From Mycobacterium sp. E2479 (GTDB lineage: Bacteria; Actinomycetota; Actinomycetes; Mycobacteriales; Mycobacteriaceae), in the NCBI RefSeq assembly GCF_001667925.1, contig NZ_LZJR01000153.1, positions 1-64,000 on the forward strand: 64,000 bases of DNA, in the 5' to 3' direction. The number at the start of each line of letters is the position of its first letter. Position 1 is the stretch's first letter. Position numbers and translations under genes: made by a program. Below are positions 1 through 7,833 of the stretch, in pieces. The notes beneath the pieces are model-generated. The model had not been told where the DNA came from, searched no databases, and saw only the letters and a program-made list of their open reading frames with translations.

Positions 1-77
1 TCGCGGCTCCTTTGCCGTGGGCGAACTAGTTGCTGATCTCGAATCCTGCGTTGACCTTGGTCGGGCGCACCCGCACC
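1..77. repeat. Left arm of a perfect 77-bp inverted repeat
   Basis: Bases 1-77 are the exact reverse complement of 407-483. The first mismatch is 78 against 406; on the outer side the match is cut by the window edge, so the true length is at least 77. The arms flank a 329-bp unique segment carrying most of the PPOX-fold gene. Read on the minus strand this arm encodes the last 16 residues of that protein and its TAG stop. Confidence 0.95.
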
Positions 78-454
78 ACCAATTCACCGGGAACGCCGTT
101 GCGACGGCCGAATTCGTCCGCGCGTGCTGCGCCCATGTAGCGGCGACCGGTGCGGGTGGCGATGTCGCGCACCTCATGCGCATCCTCGCTGACCGTGGCC
201 AGACCCTGCACCTGGACGAACGAGTACGGCGGATGGGGATCGTCGACGCAGATCACCACGCGCGGATCACGCGCCAGTGCACGGCCTTTCGACGTGTCGC
301 GCCCGGTGTTGAACGCCAGCTCGGCGCCGTCCTGCCCGATGTCGACCACGAACCACACCGGCGCGACCAGCGGCCGGCCGTCGGCGGCGAGGTAACCCAG
401 CATCCCGGTGCGGGTGCGCCCGACCAAGGTCAACGCAGGATTCGAGATCAGCAA
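26..454 (-). CDS. PPOX-fold (pyridoxamine 5'-phosphate oxidase-like) flavin/F420-binding protein, ends affected by an inverted repeat
   Basis: A 142-residue protein of the split-barrel PPOX class, the size of the single-domain actinobacterial enzymes that bind FMN or coenzyme F420. Supporting motifs are GRPLVAPVWF (26-35) and KGRALARDPRV (56-66). The N-terminal 16 and C-terminal 16 codons lie in the two arms of the 77-bp inverted repeat, so they are reverse complements of each other. The start would be TTG with no ribosome binding site and an in-frame stop just upstream, so the N-terminus is doubtful. The right arm, read on the plus strand, also gives the same C-terminal peptide and stop 24 nt before the next gene. 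This suggests the gene normally lies on the plus strand in an operon with it. Family assignment is solid; orientation and exact ends are not. Confidence 0.6.
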   Translation of the reverse strand: MLISNPALTLVGRTRTGMLGYLAADGRPLVAPVWFVVDIGQDGAELAFNTGRDTSKGRALARDPRVVICVDDPHPPYSFVQVQGLATVSEDAHEVRDIATRTGRRYMGAARADEFGRRNGVPGELVVRVRPTKVNAGFEISN

Positions 455-483
455 CTAGTTCGCCCACGGCAAAGGAGCCGCGA
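407..483. repeat. Right arm of the 77-bp inverted repeat
   Basis: Reverse complement of 1-77. It contains the AAAGGAG-type ribosome binding site (about 471-477) and ends on the A of the ATG of the gene at 483. On the plus strand it encodes RVRPTKVNAGFEISN and a stop at 456-458, matching the C-terminus of the PPOX gene that is annotated on the other strand. Confidence 0.95.
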
Positions 484-1541
484 TGAGCAAGGCAAGCACG
501 GACCGTCCGCTGCGGGTGATCCAGTGGACGACCGGAAACATCGGTCGCCGGTCGCTGCACGCCATCATCGGGCGGCCAGACTTGGAACTGGCCGGGGTGT
601 ATGCCCATGGCGCCGACAAGGTCGGCGTCGACGCCGCCGACCTGGCGGGCTGGGCGGAGCCGACCGGCGTGCAAGCGACGAACGACATCGACGCGCTGTT
701 GGCCCTGGGCGCCGACGCATGTTGCTATAACCCGTTGTGGCCCAGCGTCGACGAGTTGGTACGGTTGCTGGAATCGGGAGTCAACGTGTGCACCAGCGCC
801 GCGTGGATCACCGGTGGCAAACAGACGCCACAGGACTTCAAACGCATCGAGGACGCCTGCTATAAGGGCAATTCGACGATCTTCGGCAGCGGCGCGCACC
901 CGGGCATGACGAACATGGTGGGCATGGTGCTCTCCGCCTCGTGCGAGCGCGTTGACGAGATCCGGATCACCGAGTCCGTCGACTGCTCGACCTACGAGTC
1001 GGCGGAAACTCAGACAGCGATGGGGTTTTCGCAAGCTCCCGATACCCCGGGACTGGCCGAAAACGTCCGGCGCGAAAGCGAAGTCTTCGCGGAATCGGCC
1101 GCGATGATGGCCGACGCGATCGGGGCGAAGCTGGACAAGATGACCTTCGACGTCACGTTCACTGCGGCCACCGATGACTCCGATCTGGGCTTTATGAAGA
1201 TCCCCGCCGGAACGGTCGGCAGCGTCTACGGCTACCACCGCGGCTGGGTTGGCGATCGCAACGTCGTCAGCGTCGGGTTCAACTGGACCATGGGCAGTCA
1301 CGTCGTCCCGCCCAAGCCGCTCGAGCACGGCCACGTCATTCAAGTGTTCGGGTTGCCCAACATGCGCACCGTGCTGCACTGCCTGCCACCCAAGGACTGG
1401 ACCGAGCCCGGGTTCATGGGACTGGGAATGATCTACACGGCGATGCCGGTTACCAATGCCGTCCCGGCCGTGGTCGCCGCTCCGCCCGGGATCGTGACAC
1501 TGGCGGATTTGCCACCTGTCACCGGCCGGCTGGCCCACTAG
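483..1541 (+). CDS. NAD(P)H-dependent amine dehydrogenase / dihydrodipicolinate reductase-like protein
   Basis: A 352-residue Rossmann-fold oxidoreductase. The nucleotide-binding loop TTGNIGRRS is at residues 16-24, right after the first strand. The family includes 2,4-diaminopentanoate dehydrogenase and the many mycobacterial proteins labelled dihydrodipicolinate reductase. It is about 100 residues longer than true DapB, and I do not see the DapB HHxxKxDAPSGT motif, so a lysine-biosynthesis role is unlikely. The substrate cannot be told from sequence. The ATG start has a good AAAGGAG site 5-6 nt upstream. It is probably co-transcribed with the PPOX gene if that gene is really on the plus strand. 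Confidence 0.75.
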   Translation: MSKASTDRPLRVIQWTTGNIGRRSLHAIIGRPDLELAGVYAHGADKVGVDAADLAGWAEPTGVQATNDIDALLALGADACCYNPLWPSVDELVRLLESGVNVCTSAAWITGGKQTPQDFKRIEDACYKGNSTIFGSGAHPGMTNMVGMVLSASCERVDEIRITESVDCSTYESAETQTAMGFSQAPDTPGLAENVRRESEVFAESAAMMADAIGAKLDKMTFDVTFTAATDDSDLGFMKIPAGTVGSVYGYHRGWVGDRNVVSVGFNWTMGSHVVPPKPLEHGHVIQVFGLPNMRTVLHCLPPKDWTEPGFMGLGMIYTAMPVTNAVPAVVAAPPGIVTLADLPPVTGRLAH

Positions 1542-1594
1542 CGGATATGCCGTCCGCCACAGGTGGCGGCCCCGCGAGGAACGCTTGCGTGCAC

Positions 1595-1613
1595 TAAGGT
1601 TAGTATCCCTAAC
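1595..1613. promoter_or_regulatory. Imperfect iron-box-like palindrome upstream of mmpS
   Basis: The sequence TAAGGTTAGTATCCCTAAC has a left half that matches the mycobacterial IdeR box TTAGGTTAGGCTAACCTAA in 8 of 9 positions. The right half carries CCTAA displaced by one base. Its core GTTAG-N5-CTAAC is a small inverted repeat, and TAGTAT inside it could be a -10 element. Some MmpS/MmpL pairs export siderophores and are iron-regulated, which makes the site plausible but not proven. Confidence 0.35.
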
Positions 1614-1680
1614 TGAGCAAATGTTCCGTTGACATCGGTGTCGTCGGCGACGGTTGGTGAGCTTTGCGGAAGGCGGTCAG

Positions 1681-2148
1681 GTGGTGACTAGTCCGGGCTC
1701 AGGTCCCCGCCCCGGCTTGATGACCCGCGCTTTGAGACAAGTGTGGATCCCGCTGGTGCTGGTCGTCGTTCTGGCGGTGTCGGCGCTGATCGTGTCGCGG
1801 CTGCACAAGATCTTCGGCTCGGAAGACCTCAACGCAAACGCCGGCAAAGGGATCGAAATCGTGCAGTTCAATCCCAAGGTCGTCGTCTACGAAATCTCCG
1901 GCTCCCCGGGTACGACGGCCAATATCAACTACTGGGACGAAAACGCCGACACCCACCAGGTCAACAACGCCCCACTGCCGTGGTCGACCACGATCTCGAC
2001 CACGCTGCCCTCGGTCAGCGCCAACATCATGGCGCAGAGCGACGGCGGCACGATCAGTTGCAAGATCACCGTGGACGGCGTCGTCCGCGACAGCCAGAAC
2101 TCCGACGGCCATAACGCCCAGACCTTCTGCCTGGTGAAGTCCGCATGA
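1681..2148 (+). CDS. MmpS family membrane accessory protein
   Basis: About 155 residues. There is a short cytoplasmic N-terminus, one membrane helix (residues about 21-40, rich in V/L) and an extracytoplasmic beta-rich domain with two cysteines (about 128 and 151) that could form a disulfide. This is the standard MmpS layout; these proteins work with MmpL transporters in lipid or siderophore export. The frame is open from a TTG at 1654, but a GGAAGG site 7 nt before the GTG at 1681 makes 1681 the better start. The stop overlaps the mmpL start (ATGA), implying translational coupling. The closest named relatives are MmpS4/MmpS5; I cannot choose between them. Confidence 0.85.
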   Translation: MVTSPGSGPRPGLMTRALRQVWIPLVLVVVLAVSALIVSRLHKIFGSEDLNANAGKGIEIVQFNPKVVVYEISGSPGTTANINYWDENADTHQVNNAPLPWSTTISTTLPSVSANIMAQSDGGTISCKITVDGVVRDSQNSDGHNAQTFCLVKSA

Positions 2149-5045
2149 GCGATGTGAACAGCAAGACCGAACGCGACCTGAGCACCGCCGACACCGGCCC
2201 GATCAAAACCGGCAGCCTGTCCAAGGCGGAGCGGGGCCACCGGCCTTACCTGCCCCACGCGATCCGCATCTTCGCGGTACCGATCATCTTGGGCTGGGTG
2301 GCCATCACCGTGTTGGTGAACGTCATCGTTCCCACCCTGGAGAAGGTCGGCGAGGCGCACTCGGCGCCGATGACACCGCTGGACGCGCCGTCGATGAAGG
2401 CGATGATGCGCCTGGGCCACAACTTCCACGAGTTCGACTCCAACAGCACCGTGATGATCGTCCTGGAGGGTCAGCACCCGCTCGGGCCGGACGCCCACCA
2501 GTACTACGACAAGCTGATTCGGCAACTCCGCCAAGACCCCAGGCACATTCAGCACATCCAGGACTTCTGGGGCGACCGGCTCACCGCCGCGGGCGCTCAG
2601 AGCGCCGACGCCAAGAGCGCTTATGTGCAGGTGAACCTCGCCGGAAACCAGGGCACGACGCTGGCCAACGAGTCCGTGGACGCCGTTCGCAAGGTGATCG
2701 ACGAGAACAGGGCGCCACCCGGCGTGAAGGCCTACGTCACGGGTCCCGCGGCGCTGTCCGACGACATGCACATCATCGGCAACGCCAGCCTGGCCAAGAT
2801 CACGCTGTTCACCCTGGGTGCCATCGCGATCATGTTGCTGCTGGTTTACCGGTCCATCGTCACCACGCTGGTGCAGCTGTTCATGACCTTTGTCGCGCTG
2901 GCCTGCTCGCGCGGAGTCGTCGCGGTTCTCGCTTACCACAACGCATTCGGGCTCACCACCTTCGCCGCCAACATCTTGACCATGCTGGCGATCGCGGCGG
3001 GAACCGACTACGGAATCTTCCTCGTCGGCCGCTATCAGGAGGCATTGGCCGCCGGCGAGGACCGAGAAAGCGCGTACTACACCACATTCAAGGGCGTCGC
3101 CCCGGTCGTCTTGGGATCGGGCTTGACGATCGCGGGCGCGACTTATTGCCTGAGTTTTTCGCGGCTGCCGTGGTTCAACACGATGGGCGCACCCGTGGCG
3201 ATCGGCATGCTGGTCGTGGTGCTGGCCGGCATCACGCTGGGCCCCGCGGTGGTCTTCGTCGGCAGTCGCTTCCATCTCTTCGAACGGCAGGCCAAGCGCG
3301 GTCGGCTGTGGCGCCGGGTGGGCACCGCCGTTGTGCGTTGGCCCGCACCGATTTTGGCCGTCAGCGCCGCGATCGTGTTAGTCGGCATGATCGCGCTGCC
3401 CAGCTTCCACACGAGCTACAACGACCGCCATTACCTGCCGTTGTCAGCCCCGTCCAATCAGGGGCAGGAGGCCGCCAATCGGCATTTCTCCGAGGCACGG
3501 ATGAACCCCGACCTGTTGATGGTCGAGTCTGACCACGACATGCGTAACCCGGCAGACATGCTCGTCTTGGACCGGGTGGCCAAGAACGAGATGCGCACGC
3601 TCGGCATCGCCATGGTCCAGGACATCACGCGACCGCTGGGCATCCCGATCCAGCACAGCTCGATTCCGTTCCAGAACAGCGTACAAAGCCAGACGACGAT
3701 GCAGAACATGAGCTTCCTCAAGGAGCGCATGAACGACATCCTGAAGATGGCCGATGACCTGCAAACCCAGATCGACACCACGCAGCGCCAGTATGAGGTG
3801 TCGTTAGACCTGGCCAACGCCGCCGACGACAGCGCACGGACCACGGCGGTGACGTCGCAGATCACCGACACGCTGCGCGATCACATCGCGGATTTCGACG
3901 ACACCTTCCGGCCGATCCGCACGTACTTTTACTGGGAGAAGCACTGCTACGACATTCCGGTGTGCATCGGATTGCGGTCCCTGTTCGACACGTTCGACGG
4001 CTTCGACCAACTCGCCGAGCAGTTCCACTACCTCACAACCGACATCGCGCACACCGCCAAAGCCACCCACGACCTCAATGCGCTGTTCCCCACGCTCATC
4101 ACCACGCTGAAGACCACCAGGGGCATCACGCTGACGCTGTATCAGACGTTCAAGGCGATGATCAACCAGATGGAGGCGATGAGCAACACCGCCATCGTGA
4201 TGGGGCAAAGCTTCGACAACTCCAAGAACGACGACTTCTTCTACCTCCCGCCGGAAGCCTTCGACAACCCCGATTTCCAGACGGGTCTGCGCATGTTTCT
4301 GTCGCCGGACGGTAAGTCGGCGCGGTTCTTCATCACCCATCAGGGCGACCCGATGTCGCCGGAGGGCATCGCGCGCGTCGACGCCGAACGCACCGCGGCC
4401 CAGGAGGGCTTGAAGCAGTCGTCGCTGTCGGATGCCAGGGTCTATCTCGGCGGAACCGCCGCAACGTTCAAAGACATGGCCGATGGCGAGAAATACGACT
4501 TGATGATCGCCGTGGTGTCGGCCCTGACGCTGATCTTCATGATCATGCTGCTGCTGACGAGAAGTGTGGTGGCCGCGCTGGTGATCGTCGGCACGGCGGC
4601 CAGCTCGATCGCCGCGTCATTCGGTCTGTCCGTGTTGATTTGGCAGGACCTGTTCGGCATCCGGATCCACTGGATCGTGATGGCGCTGTCGGTCATCATC
4701 CTGCTGGCCGTCGGGTCGGACTACAACCTGCTACTGGTCTCCCGGTTCCGTGAAGAGATCCATCGCGGGCTCAAGACGGGGATCATCCGGTCGATGGCCG
4801 GCACCGGTGGTGTGGTGACGGCGGCGGGCCTGGTGTTCGCCTTCACCATGGCGTCCATGCTGGGCAGCGATCTGCGCGTGCTCGGTCAGTTCGGGTCCAC
4901 GGTGTGCATCGGTCTGTTGCTCGACACGCTGATCGTGCGCACGCTGCTGATGCCCTCGATCGCCACCCTGCTCGGACGGTGGTTCTGGTGGCCGCAGGTT
5001 GTACACCCGCGCGGTGACAACGCGCGGCGGCCGGTGAACGCCTAG
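2145..5045 (+). CDS. MmpL family RND transporter
   Basis: A 966-residue integral membrane transporter of the mycobacterial MmpL (RND) family, which moves lipids or siderophores across the inner membrane using the proton gradient. The first helix is at about 38-62. A periplasmic loop follows, then a helix bundle with the conserved GTDYGIFLVGRYQEA segment (about 286-300), a long second loop (about 400-780), and a second bundle with VGSDYNLLLVSRFREE (about 854-869). The paired Asp-Tyr motifs are the MmpL proton-relay positions. It starts within the mmpS stop codon. Size and the mmpS partner suggest the MmpL4/MmpL5 group; the cargo is unknown. Its stop overlaps the end of the convergent degV by 4 nt. 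Confidence 0.92.
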   Translation: MSDVNSKTERDLSTADTGPIKTGSLSKAERGHRPYLPHAIRIFAVPIILGWVAITVLVNVIVPTLEKVGEAHSAPMTPLDAPSMKAMMRLGHNFHEFDSNSTVMIVLEGQHPLGPDAHQYYDKLIRQLRQDPRHIQHIQDFWGDRLTAAGAQSADAKSAYVQVNLAGNQGTTLANESVDAVRKVIDENRAPPGVKAYVTGPAALSDDMHIIGNASLAKITLFTLGAIAIMLLLVYRSIVTTLVQLFMTFVALACSRGVVAVLAYHNAFGLTTFAANILTMLAIAAGTDYGIFLVGRYQEALAAGEDRESAYYTTFKGVAPVVLGSGLTIAGATYCLSFSRLPWFNTMGAPVAIGMLVVVLAGITLGPAVVFVGSRFHLFERQAKRGRLWRRVGTAVVRWPAPILAVSAAIVLVGMIALPSFHTSYNDRHYLPLSAPSNQGQEAANRHFSEARMNPDLLMVESDHDMRNPADMLVLDRVAKNEMRTLGIAMVQDITRPLGIPIQHSSIPFQNSVQSQTTMQNMSFLKERMNDILKMADDLQTQIDTTQRQYEVSLDLANAADDSARTTAVTSQITDTLRDHIADFDDTFRPIRTYFYWEKHCYDIPVCIGLRSLFDTFDGFDQLAEQFHYLTTDIAHTAKATHDLNALFPTLITTLKTTRGITLTLYQTFKAMINQMEAMSNTAIVMGQSFDNSKNDDFFYLPPEAFDNPDFQTGLRMFLSPDGKSARFFITHQGDPMSPEGIARVDAERTAAQEGLKQSSLSDARVYLGGTAATFKDMADGEKYDLMIAVVSALTLIFMIMLLLTRSVVAALVIVGTAASSIAASFGLSVLIWQDLFGIRIHWIVMALSVIILLAVGSDYNLLLVSRFREEIHRGLKTGIIRSMAGTGGVVTAAGLVFAFTMASMLGSDLRVLGQFGSTVCIGLLLDTLIVRTLLMPSIATLLGRWFWWPQVVHPRGDNARRPVNA

Positions 5046-5920
5046 TCCGAGAGTGGCGAACCGGCCACGCCCCGCTCGCGATCGCTAGTCCGCCGGGGGA
5101 GCCCTACGCTCACCGCGACCGCGCCCGCGCCGACATGCACCGCGAGCACCGGTCCCAGTTCGGTGATGATCGGCGGCTCGCACGCCGGTAACCGCTCGCG
5201 CAGCGCCGTCGCCACCTCTTGTGCGCCGACCGGATTGTTGACGTGGTGCACAGCCAGGGCGGCGACGTCCTGGCCGACGACCTCACAGACCCGTTCGATC
5301 ATCGTCTGCGTCGCATGGCTCACCGTGCGCACTCGTTGAGCCAGAACAAGTTTGCCATCATCGATACGCAACAGCGGCTTGAGCGCCAGGGCGGTGCCGA
5401 GCCACGCCTTCGCCCCGCCGATGCGCCCGCTACGGCGCAGGTTGTCCAGCCGTTGCACCACCATGAAGGCATGCCCGCGGTCCACGGCGGCACGCGCGGC
5501 GTCCGCGACGGCCTCGACGTCCCCGCCATCGGCCGCGGCCCGCGCGGCGGCCAGAGCGACGAAACCGGTGCCCATCGCAGCCGATTTGGAGTCGACGACG
5601 CGCACGTTCGGGTCGAGGTCGGCGGCGGTACGCTCGGCGGCGCGGCAGGTGCCCGACAGCGCCGCCGAGATGTGGACTGCCACCACGCCGTCGCCGCCGC
5701 TGTCGGCCAGCGCCTGCTGGTACACGTCGGCCAGTTCGGCCGGAGTGGCCGCCGCGGTGGTCGCCGCTAATTTGTATATGTCGCCGGGAACGTCGTCGAC
5801 ACCATCACGCAGATCGTTGCCGTCGAGCAAGATGTGCAGCGGAACGACACGTATCCCCCACTTCTCGAGCAGGTCGGCGGGCACACGTGCCGACGAGTCG
5901 GTCACCACCACGACGGTCAC
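5042..5920 (-). CDS. DegV family fatty-acid-binding protein
   Basis: A 292-residue DegV-fold protein, the positional match of Rv2417c. DegV proteins bind a fatty acid between two domains; the FakB members present fatty acids to a kinase, but no kinase lies nearby. The N-terminal TDSSARVP (7-14) and the internal HISAALSGTCRAA segment (about 102-114) carry the conserved serine-rich ligand contacts. The start is GTG, 5 nt after the octT stop, with no clear ribosome binding site, so it is probably translated by coupling. It is the last gene of the nadD-rsfS-gpgP-octT-degV run. Confidence 0.85.
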   Translation of the reverse strand: MTVVVVTDSSARVPADLLEKWGIRVVPLHILLDGNDLRDGVDDVPGDIYKLAATTAAATPAELADVYQQALADSGGDGVVAVHISAALSGTCRAAERTAADLDPNVRVVDSKSAAMGTGFVALAAARAAADGGDVEAVADAARAAVDRGHAFMVVQRLDNLRRSGRIGGAKAWLGTALALKPLLRIDDGKLVLAQRVRTVSHATQTMIERVCEVVGQDVAALAVHHVNNPVGAQEVATALRERLPACEPPIITELGPVLAVHVGAGAVAVSVGLPRRTSDRERGVAGSPLSD

Positions 5921-5925
5921 AAGCG

Positions 5926-6777
5926 CTACCCGCGGCGCTTCTCGTGCGCCACGCCGGCTTGATTGCGCGGCTCCTCCTCATCGCGCTGCGCGCTCTGCAT
6001 CGTTGCCACGCCGGCTTGATTGCGCGGCTCCTCCTCATCGCGCTGCGCGCTCTGCATCGTTGCCACGCCGGCTTCGGCGAGCGCCTTGAGCATCAGCTCC
6101 GCGACCGCCTGGTGAGCCTCGAAATTCCAGTGGATGCCGTCGGGGTTTCCGCGGCCGTTGATAATCTGCTCGGCGACAGCGGCTTTGAGATCCACCAAGG
6201 GTACCTGGTGGCTTTGCGCCCATTCGGTGATGGCGGCCACCGTCCCCGCGCGACCGTGGTGGGCCCTTCCGTAGGTGTCGGCGATATGCACCGACGGCAG
6301 CGACGCCACGATCGGGATGCCCGGGCGATTGAAATCGATTGCGCCACGCGTCTGTTCGAGATAGTAGGCGCTCAGATGCGGAGGCAGGGCCGGCCGGGCG
6401 ATCGGAGAGAGCCTGGGCTGCGCCCAGCCATAGCCGTCACGGACCCAGCGCCGCAGCCAGGGCGGCCGCACGTAGCGGATCAGCTCGCGCAGCGCGGTGG
6501 GCAGCACCGACGGCAGCGAATCCATGCCGCCGGTGGCGAAGATGACCGCGCCGGCCCTGGGGAGCGCCGCCCACGCCCGCGGGTCCTGGGTCGCCGCCCA
6601 CCAGATGTCGCGGCAGGTCCAACCGATGCGGCCGATCAGCTCGACATCCCAATCAAGTTGTGCCGCAACAATATTAGGCCATATTCGCGGATCGTCGGCG
6701 GGAAGTCCCCCGGTCGGACCGTAGTAGGCCAACGAGTCGGCGAAAATCAGCAGGGTGGGCTTGGGCTCAGAGGACAT
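5926..6777 (-). CDS. octT: Diglucosylglycerate octanoyltransferase OctT (SGNH-hydrolase fold)
   Basis: A 283-residue SGNH-fold acyltransferase, the positional and sequence match of Rv2418c, which octanoylates diglucosylglycerate, an early intermediate of methylglucose lipopolysaccharide. The nucleophile serine lies in FADSLAYYG (S15), and the C-terminal Asp/His dyad is in PDGIHWN. The ATG at 6777 overlaps the gpgP stop by 11 nt. The last roughly 45 residues are two copies of AGVATMQSAQRDEEEPRNQ plus a partial third, encoded by a 57-bp tandem repeat of MIRU type. This makes the protein longer than the 247-residue M. tuberculosis enzyme. The tail lies after the catalytic His and is probably dispensable. 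Confidence 0.85.
   Translation of the reverse strand: MSSEPKPTLLIFADSLAYYGPTGGLPADDPRIWPNIVAAQLDWDVELIGRIGWTCRDIWWAATQDPRAWAALPRAGAVIFATGGMDSLPSVLPTALRELIRYVRPPWLRRWVRDGYGWAQPRLSPIARPALPPHLSAYYLEQTRGAIDFNRPGIPIVASLPSVHIADTYGRAHHGRAGTVAAITEWAQSHQVPLVDLKAAVAEQIINGRGNPDGIHWNFEAHQAVAELMLKALAEAGVATMQSAQRDEEEPRNQAGVATMQSAQRDEEEPRNQAGVAHEKRRG
5948..6074. repeat. MIRU-like 57-bp tandem repeat in the 3' end of octT
   Basis: There are two full copies of a 57-bp unit (starting at 5948 and 6005) and 13 bp of a third (6062-6074). On the minus strand the core reads ATGCAGAGCG..AGCGCGATGAGGAGGAG, which resembles the mycobacterial interspersed repetitive unit core. The unit length is a multiple of three, so copies add 19 residues in frame. 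Confidence 0.85.
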
Positions 6778-7441
6778 CGTTGGACACCTGCGCGGAAGCG
6801 TTCCACACATCCAGACGCCAACGGATACTGTTGAATTCGTCGGCGGGATCGTCGTTATGGCCGGAAAGCTGCACCCAGCTGGCATTGCCCATGCCACCCA
6901 GAATCGGCCAGTTGGCAACGGGAAGCTTCAGCAGCGCGGCCGCCGCGGCGGCGATCAGGCCGCCGTGAGCCACCAGCACCACCGGGCGATCCGGCCCGTC
7001 GGGGTCACCCCATTCCGGCTCGCTGGATACCAATTCGGCGACCAACGGCACGCTGCGTGCCGCGACGTCGACCCTGCTCTCGCCGCCATGCGGCGCCCAC
7101 GTGGCGTCTTCGCGCCAGGCCAGCCGTGCGCCGGGAGCCTGCGCGTCGACCTCGGTGTGGGTCAACCCCTGCCAGTCGCCGAGATGCGTCTCCCGCGCCC
7201 GCTGGTCCACCCGGACCGGCACGCCGGTCACCTCCCCCAGCCTGATCGCCGTGTCGTAGGCGCGATGCAGATCCGACGACACGATCAGCAACGGCTGCAG
7301 CTTGCCCAGCACCTCGGCGGCCGCAACGGCCTGTGCCCGCCCGAGTTCACTGAGTTCGGAATCCAGCTGGCCCTGCATCCGGCTACCCGCGTTGAACTCG
7401 GTTTGCCCGTGCCGCAGCATGATCAGACGACGAATTCTCAT
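6767..7441 (-). CDS. gpgP: Glucosyl-3-phosphoglycerate phosphatase GpgP
   Basis: A 224-residue histidine phosphatase of the phosphoglycerate-mutase fold. RHGQTEFN at residues 10-17 supplies the phospho-accepting His11, and VLVAHGG carries the second active-site histidine. The M. tuberculosis counterpart (Rv2419c), once annotated gpm, dephosphorylates glucosyl-3-phosphoglycerate to glucosylglycerate. That is the precursor used two steps before OctT, so its overlap with octT makes functional sense. The gene starts at an ATG overlapping the rsfS stop by 4 nt. Confidence 0.88.
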   Translation of the reverse strand: MRIRRLIMLRHGQTEFNAGSRMQGQLDSELSELGRAQAVAAAEVLGKLQPLLIVSSDLHRAYDTAIRLGEVTGVPVRVDQRARETHLGDWQGLTHTEVDAQAPGARLAWREDATWAPHGGESRVDVAARSVPLVAELVSSEPEWGDPDGPDRPVVLVAHGGLIAAAAAALLKLPVANWPILGGMGNASWVQLSGHNDDPADEFNSIRWRLDVWNASAQVSNDVL

Positions 7442-7833
7442 TGCGCGCCCGATTCTTCGGAGTGGTCACGGTTCTCGTCCACGTCTACCGACACCACCGG
7501 GCAGTCACCCCACAACCGCTCCAGGGCATAGAAGTCGCGGTCTTCCTGGTGCTGGATGTGAACGACGATGTCGCGATAGTCCAGCAACGTCCAGCGGCCT
7601 TCCCGGGTGCCCTCGCGACGGGCGGGCTTGTAACCGGCCTTGCGCATCTTCTCCTCGACCTCGTCGACGATGGCGTTGACCTGTCGCTCGTTGGACGCCG
7701 AGGCGATCACGAAGCAGTCCGTGATGGCGAGCTGGGCCGAGACGTCGATGACGACGACATCGTCGGCCAGCTTCGCGGCCGCGGCGCCCGCGGCCACCGT
7801 CGCCATGTCGATGGCCTCCTGCGTGGCGCTCAT
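7438..7833 (-). CDS. rsfS: Ribosomal silencing factor RsfS
   Basis: A 131-residue RsfS/DUF143 protein. It binds L14 on the 50S subunit and blocks subunit joining under starvation. The conserved core VVVIDVSAQLAITDCFVIAS and the segment WTLLDYRDIVVHI are both present. The frame is open further upstream, but the ATG at 7833 overlaps the nadD stop as ATGA, matches the family N-terminus and gives the usual length. The nadD-rsfS order is widely conserved in bacteria. Confidence 0.93.
   Translation of the reverse strand: MSATQEAIDMATVAAGAAAAKLADDVVVIDVSAQLAITDCFVIASASNERQVNAIVDEVEEKMRKAGYKPARREGTREGRWTLLDYRDIVVHIQHQEDRDFYALERLWGDCPVVSVDVDENRDHSEESGAQ

Noticed and set aside
267..1538. 423-codon open frame on the minus strand opposite the amine dehydrogenase-like gene
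   Set aside because: It has Arg/Gly/His-rich composition typical of an antisense frame in GC-rich DNA, no family motif, and the plus-strand gene is clear.
1654..1680. TTG at 1654 as the mmpS start
   Set aside because: No ribosome binding site; the GTG at 1681 has GGAAGG at good spacing and gives the normal MmpS N-terminus.
1929..3275. 448-codon minus-strand frame opposite mmpS-mmpL
   Set aside because: Composition rich in His, Gln, Arg and Asp with no domain; it shadows the well-supported mmpL.
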